From Hyphomicrobiales bacterium (lineage in GTDB: Bacteria > Pseudomonadota > Alphaproteobacteria > Rhizobiales > S144-23): 10,223 bases of DNA. Shown here in pieces: positions 6,714 to 10,223 of the stretch (within the stretch, counting starts at the first letter, position 1; the number at the start of each line of letters is the position of its first letter). A model generated the notes under the pieces. That model made no database searches, was not told the origin of the DNA, and was given only the letters and a program-made list of their open reading frames with translations. Location: assembly GCA_015494375.1 (NCBI GenBank), contig WGBL01000331.1, forward strand, positions 1-10,223, written 5' to 3'. Made by a program: the position numbers and the translations under genes.

Positions 6714-6716
6714 TTA
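6714..6716 (-). other. in-frame TAA stop interrupting the Cas7-Cas5-Cas11-like gene
   Basis: The stop codon replaces the middle residue of a G-x-G turn. The frame on both sides belongs to one glycine-rich RAMP loop: RARNAG before it, GEVAVSV after it. The four other GR loops in this operon's Cas7/Cas5 proteins have Leu or Tyr at this position (GLG at 216-218 of the same chain, GYG at 137-139 of the next ORF, GLG twice in Cas7-2x). TAA is one substitution away from TAC/TAT (Tyr) and TTA (Leu). Confidence 0.8.
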
Positions 6717-8216
6717 GCCTGCGTTCCGCGCACGCCCGATGCGCGCCTTGCCCTTGAGCTTGCGCTCCCAGCCATTGCCAAGCCTTGCGGCCAGGTCGCC
6801 GCTCACATGGACCTCGGTCCGAAAGATCTGGCCGGGTGCCAAGGCCTCGTAGGAATAGACGCCACCTACCTCTTCATCCGGGCGCTGCGAACGGTCCTCG
6901 ATCACATTGTGGGTGCGCACGATCTTTTCCGGCTCGGAAAGCAGAACGGTACCGCCGTTCGCCCCCTGGGCGATGAAGCCCTCTCGGAGGGCCTCGAATT
7001 TCGGCCTCTTCTCGTCCTCCCTGTCCTCCTTGGCGAAGGCGTTCCGCACGCACCTGGTCTTGCGCTTCATAGGGTCCCCTTCGCCGTTGCCACTCCCGAG
7101 CTCGACTACGTCTCGATCCTCCGCCTCGTCCTTTTGCACCTGCCAATGGAGCGGCACCGGCCAGGGACGCACGCCCACAACCTCGGGCCAGGCCGGCAGC
7201 ACGCGGATGTTCCCGGCCGCGATCTCGGCCCAGACTTCCGGTCTATTCAAACCTCCATTTCCGCCGAGCGCGCGGGCAATATGGGGCAAAAGGAACGTGC
7301 CTGGAATGAAATCCAGACAGGTCACGACGTTGCCGAGCACCGCAGCCGGCACGAGCACCGGCGCGCGCAGCTCCAAGGCAAGCGACACGACGTGCCAAGA
7401 TTGCTCATCGGGCGGCGACACCGAGACGAAAGTGGCTGGTTTCCTACAGTTTTCTTTTGAAGGCACGTGCGGGGGTTTCGTATTCGCGAGCGTTTGAGCG
7501 ACATCGCCCGGGTTTGTCGGCCAAGACCAGCCGTCACCCGCCTCAAGCGCCAGCTCACAGCGGCCAAGCCCGCGGCGCCGCTTGCCACCGAGCCGCTCGA
7601 CGAGCGCTGCGGCAGCGACGAGGAACGCCGCAACCGTCTCCTGCTCCCGCTCACCAACACTCGAAAGATTGAGTTCGACGCCCGACCCGAGAACGGCCCC
7701 ACCGCGCGCGACCTCCTCGAAGCGAAGGAAGTCCTCTTTCGCCCGCCCGGAGCGGGGGTCAATCGCAACACCCGGCTTGATGAACGTCAAAGCCGCCCGC
7801 AGCAGGCGCCGCGCGGGCTCCGGCCCGATGAGACGCGTCCTGAGGTCTCTGACCAGTTCCGCATCTCCGATCACCAATCGACCGCCCGTCGGTTTGACGT
7901 GGGCGGTGTCCCTGCCCTCGCCGCGCCCTTCATCACGTGACCGGGCCTCAACAAGCGCCGGCTGGCTGCCGAACAGCGCATCGACCAGTGTACACCAAGG
8001 CCCATCTTCCTTGCCGTTGTCGAGGCCGAAGGCGAGCCGTTCGGCCGCGTCACGCAAGATGCCACGCAGGGTCTTGGCCGGCACATAGACGAGATCGTTC
8101 TCATCGCGCTCAACAAGCCTGTCGACCGAGCGGTGGCGCCCCTCGCCGGTGCCCACATGCCAATCGGACGTCATAACAAGGCAGAGCGTGAATCTGACCT
8201 TATCTTCCCGCGCCAT
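6714..8216 (-). CDS. N-terminal half of a split Cas7-Cas5(Csx10)-Cas11-like fusion
   Basis: 500 residues with two RAMP domains. Domain 1 (about 1-225) is Cas7/Csm3-like: WHVGTGEG (19-26), D32 in SVDRLV as the likely RNase Asp, VYVPAKTLRGILRDAAERL (43-61), LVIGDAEL (114-121), loop GGKRRRGLGRCEL (210-222). Domain 2 (about 272-500) is the N-terminal half of Csx10/Cas5: APVLV near 285-289, GN 295-296, DFIPGTFLL (302-310), YSYEALAPGQIFRTEV (454-469), IGRARNAG (493-500). The chain ends there because the next codon is TAA, precisely in the middle of the G-x-G turn; the continuing frame reads GEVAVSV. The intact protein would cap the crRNA 5' handle (Cas5) and start the Cas7 filament. ATG 8216 overlaps the cas10 stop by 17 bp. 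Without the C-terminal half the Cas5 fold is incomplete. Confidence 0.8.
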   Translation of the reverse strand: MAREDKVRFTLCLVMTSDWHVGTGEGRHRSVDRLVERDENDLVYVPAKTLRGILRDAAERLAFGLDNGKEDGPWCTLVDALFGSQPALVEARSRDEGRGEGRDTAHVKPTGGRLVIGDAELVRDLRTRLIGPEPARRLLRAALTFIKPGVAIDPRSGRAKEDFLRFEEVARGGAVLGSGVELNLSSVGEREQETVAAFLVAAAALVERLGGKRRRGLGRCELALEAGDGWSWPTNPGDVAQTLANTKPPHVPSKENCRKPATFVSVSPPDEQSWHVVSLALELRAPVLVPAAVLGNVVTCLDFIPGTFLLPHIARALGGNGGLNRPEVWAEIAAGNIRVLPAWPEVVGVRPWPVPLHWQVQKDEAEDRDVVELGSGNGEGDPMKRKTRCVRNAFAKEDREDEKRPKFEALREGFIAQGANGGTVLLSEPEKIVRTHNVIEDRSQRPDEEVGGVYSYEALAPGQIFRTEVHVSGDLAARLGNGWERKLKGKARIGRARNAG

Positions 8217-10059
8217 CGTCTCCGCCCCCCTTTGTCTTCACTCCGCCCCCTCTTGTTTTGTCACCGAGCGGCGTAGCCTGTTGCTCGATGTCATAAAGCT
8301 CCATGGCGTCGAGCAGCCGCGTCATCGTCGCATCCTCGAGACTGTCCTCGAAAAAGAGCGAGCCGCCTTTGCCATCGTCGCTGCCGAGAAGCCTTTGCCA
8401 ATAGCCGTCGTCTCCATAGCGATGGCGGATTTGCACAAGACGCTCGTCGGCAGCCCCTCGCCCCAAATAGAGCGCATCATGGAGCGCATGCTGCTGGCTG
8501 CGCGGCAGGACGGGTCGCACGTCGGCCTCGCCATCCTGCCTGTCTCGTTCCGCAAGGGCCGTGATGGCACCCCGCAGCGACCAGCCATCATCTTCACGGC
8601 AATAGTGGTGGCGCCCAGCCCAGTCGGCGCCTATGCTCGCCCCGCTCAGCTCATCGAAGGGTGTCACCACATAGGGTCGTGCCGTGAGCCGGCCGCCATC
8701 GGGCGCCTCGAGCCGGCCGCGGATACGCGCGAGATGGGCGCCCGAGGTGTCGAACAGCACCTGATAGTCGAGGGCCGAGCAGGGGAAGGCCATATCATTG
8801 GGCACTCTACCAGCGCGAATCCGCATTTTCACGATCTTGGCGGAACTGCAGAGAGCCTCGGCCAGCTGGTAAGCCCGGTGGAAGGGGAAATGCGGCTTGA
8901 CGATGGCGATGCCAGCCGCGGCGGCAAATCGCCCGGCCTTTCCCTCAAAGCGCTCCTTGGCAATCTCGGGGATGATGTCACCGAGGATCGCACCAAGGCC
9001 TTCAGCGCCCAACTTCCCTGCGAGGCTCGCACCTGTCCAGCGCTCGAAGGCCCGGAGGTAATGGGCGGCGAAGCTTACCGCCCCGGCGCCGTCGCAGACG
9101 ATCGTGAGGTCGTCACCGCCAAGGACGATCGGCACCACGGGCGCCCGTTCCCTTTTCCTATTGGGCCAGGTCGCGTGGATCGCCTCAGCCGTGGCGTGGA
9201 GCGCAACCTGCTCGATGGCGAGCGAGAAACGGCGATATTTGTCGATGAAGTCTCGGGCGCTGGTTGGCTTTGCAAAATCGGCAAAGCGCAGGAACACCTC
9301 GCCGAGGCCATTGCCGTCGGCGTGGACGATCCCGAGCCAGGTGAAGCCGCGCTCATCCAAATCGTCAATGCTGTCGTCGAGGCAAATGCCGTGTTTGCCC
9401 TTGAAATACGCATGGACGCGCACCCACGCCTTTTGGCGTACTTTGCGCTTGCAGCGTGTGACGCGGGAAACGGCCTCGCGGCCGAGCGGATCGCCCGTTT
9501 TCCCTTTCGGGTCGTCGATCCGGGACGCCGGCAGGCCCGACGAGCGGCAGTCCTCGACAAAGGGCAGGCGTTGAAAGCGCAGATCGGGCGCGGGCAAGGC
9601 CGCGCCCAGCGCCTCGGCGCGCTCATGGACGGCGCGTAAGGCCGTGGCGAGCCCTTGGGGGCTCCAGCCATTGACGGGCACAATGGCGCCGCGTGCGACA
9701 ACAGCCGGCGCCTGGGCCGCAATGTGCGCCGTGACAGCCTCGATAATCGCCGCGCCCTTTGCGCGCGTGCGCGTGAGCAGAAGCGCCTTGCCCGAGGTGG
9801 CGAGCAAGACCTCGACGGCATCGTCGCCCGTCTGGCCTTCGATGGGTTTGTTTTGGTTAATGTCGAGGAGTTTGCGCGCGAGTTCAGTGGGCGAGGACGG
9901 AATGTCGTGCCACCCGATGGCCGCAAGCACGACCTCGGTGCCCGCGCGCCGGATGAGCTCCGAGGCGCCGACATTCTCGCGCAACTTATTGGTGGAAAAG
10001 ATGGTGCGTTGATTACCGGCCGTCTCGATGAGGGTGAGAAAGAACTCGACGCCAGCCAT
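8200..10059 (-). CDS. cas10: Cas10, type III-D-like, HD-less, with intact GGDD cyclase motif
   Basis: The 619-residue large subunit of a type III effector. It opens directly in the first polymerase-like domain with FFLTLIETAGNQ..IFSTNKLRENVGASELI (6-36); no N-terminal HD nuclease domain is present, which accounts for the short length. The palm domain has HADGNGLG (246-253; D248 likely metal ligand) and GGDD (314-317), the motif that makes cyclic oligoadenylate from ATP when target RNA is bound. C171 in a C-x2-SGLPA context resembles the degenerate zinc-binding region of some Cas10 proteins. The tail (601-614) is a glycine-rich repeat. ATG 10059 has GGGAGGG about 7 bp upstream. It is the first gene of the operon, and its stop overlaps the next start by 17 bp. 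Signalling activity is predicted, but no CARF effector gene is in the window. Confidence 0.9.
   Translation of the reverse strand: MAGVEFFLTLIETAGNQRTIFSTNKLRENVGASELIRRAGTEVVLAAIGWHDIPSSPTELARKLLDINQNKPIEGQTGDDAVEVLLATSGKALLLTRTRAKGAAIIEAVTAHIAAQAPAVVARGAIVPVNGWSPQGLATALRAVHERAEALGAALPAPDLRFQRLPFVEDCRSSGLPASRIDDPKGKTGDPLGREAVSRVTRCKRKVRQKAWVRVHAYFKGKHGICLDDSIDDLDERGFTWLGIVHADGNGLGEVFLRFADFAKPTSARDFIDKYRRFSLAIEQVALHATAEAIHATWPNRKRERAPVVPIVLGGDDLTIVCDGAGAVSFAAHYLRAFERWTGASLAGKLGAEGLGAILGDIIPEIAKERFEGKAGRFAAAAGIAIVKPHFPFHRAYQLAEALCSSAKIVKMRIRAGRVPNDMAFPCSALDYQVLFDTSGAHLARIRGRLEAPDGGRLTARPYVVTPFDELSGASIGADWAGRHHYCREDDGWSLRGAITALAERDRQDGEADVRPVLPRSQQHALHDALYLGRGAADERLVQIRHRYGDDGYWQRLLGSDDGKGGSLFFEDSLEDATMTRLLDAMELYDIEQQATPLGDKTRGGGVKTKGGGDDGAGR
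8218..8259 (-). repeat. 21-bp tandem duplication encoding the Cas10 C-terminal tail
   Basis: Units 8259-8239 and 8238-8218 encode KTRGGGV and KTKGGGD (residues 601-614), matching at about 17 of 21 bases. The tail is low-complexity, lies beyond the folded domains, and overlaps no motif. The second unit ends just 2 bp before the ATG of the next gene. Confidence 0.7.
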
Positions 10060-10223
10060 TTTCGACCCTCCCGCAACCGATACCTTGCATTAGACCTCTA
10101 TATGGGCCGTTTGTTTTCTGCAAGACGCATCGTGACTTCGCAAGCTTGTGGAGGATGGCGCCAAGTCTGGCAACGACAGCTCGTGATGACACAAGGCGGC
10201 CGGCTCATCTCCACCCCCCCCAC
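10060..10223 (-). promoter_or_regulatory. leader region of the cas operon with a possible sigma70-type promoter
   Basis: No gene is visible between the cas10 start and the window edge. On the minus strand TATAGA (10102-10097) could be a -10 box and TTGCAG (10123-10118) a -35 box. The 15-bp spacer is short, so this is a weak candidate. It would give a leader of about 30 nt that contains the strong Shine-Dalgarno GGGAGGG before ATG 10059. No CRISPR repeat or leader-array boundary is seen in this stretch. Confidence 0.3.

Noticed and set aside
8149..9639. Long plus-strand open frame (496 codons) opposite cas10
   Set aside because: It is the antisense of Cas10, which carries GGDD and other conserved motifs in its own frame.

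Overview
The window is GC-rich and reads like chromosome from a proteobacterium, probably an alphaproteobacterium. The grounds are codon use, an ATTCCCGC-gaag-GCGGGAAT palindromic intergenic repeat of a kind common in proteobacteria, and an IS481-type transposase remnant. I cannot name a species. A single plus-strand metabolic gene sits at the left, and a minus-strand CRISPR-Cas effector operon fills the rest.

Layout: 1-595 is non-coding and rich in short repeats. 596-1516 (+) encodes an HdrB-like protein with two complete CCG iron-sulfur domains. 1517-1734 is a convergent spacer with a hairpin and a 21-bp tandem repeat. From 10059 leftwards to 1735 runs one tightly packed minus-strand operon: cas10 (no HD domain, intact GGDD); a Cas7-Cas5(Csx10)-helical (Cas11-like) polyprotein split by one in-frame TAA into ORFs 8216-6714 and 6695-5565; a double Cas7 protein (Cas7-2x, 5568-3922); csx19 (3908-3231); the front half of a TIGR03986-type Cas7 protein (3238-2581); a 3'-end remnant of an IS481-type element (about 2185-2580, opposite orientation); and the C-terminal part of a Csb2-like (Cas5/Cas6-type) gene (about 2187-1735). 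10060-10223 holds the operon leader and a possible weak promoter.

The genes fit a type III-D variant effector. The set of Cas10, Csx19, a Cas7-Cas5-Cas11 fusion, a Cas7-2x and a further Cas7 resembles the III-Dv complex known from the cyanobacterium Synechocystis, and is related to the multi-Cas7 fusions that lead to type III-E. In such a complex the Cas7 units would bind crRNA and cut target RNA. Cas10 with its GGDD would make cyclic oligoadenylate, and Csx19 is an accessory subunit. No CRISPR array, cas1/cas2 or CARF/HEPN effector is visible here.

The system looks damaged. The TAA falls exactly in the G-x-G turn of the Cas5 glycine-rich loop. The IS remnant has removed the end of the TIGR03986 gene and the start of csb2. 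All other operon ORFs are open, with start/stop overlaps or very short gaps, so the decay appears recent. Alternatively, the stop could be a sequencing error or be tolerated by reinitiation.
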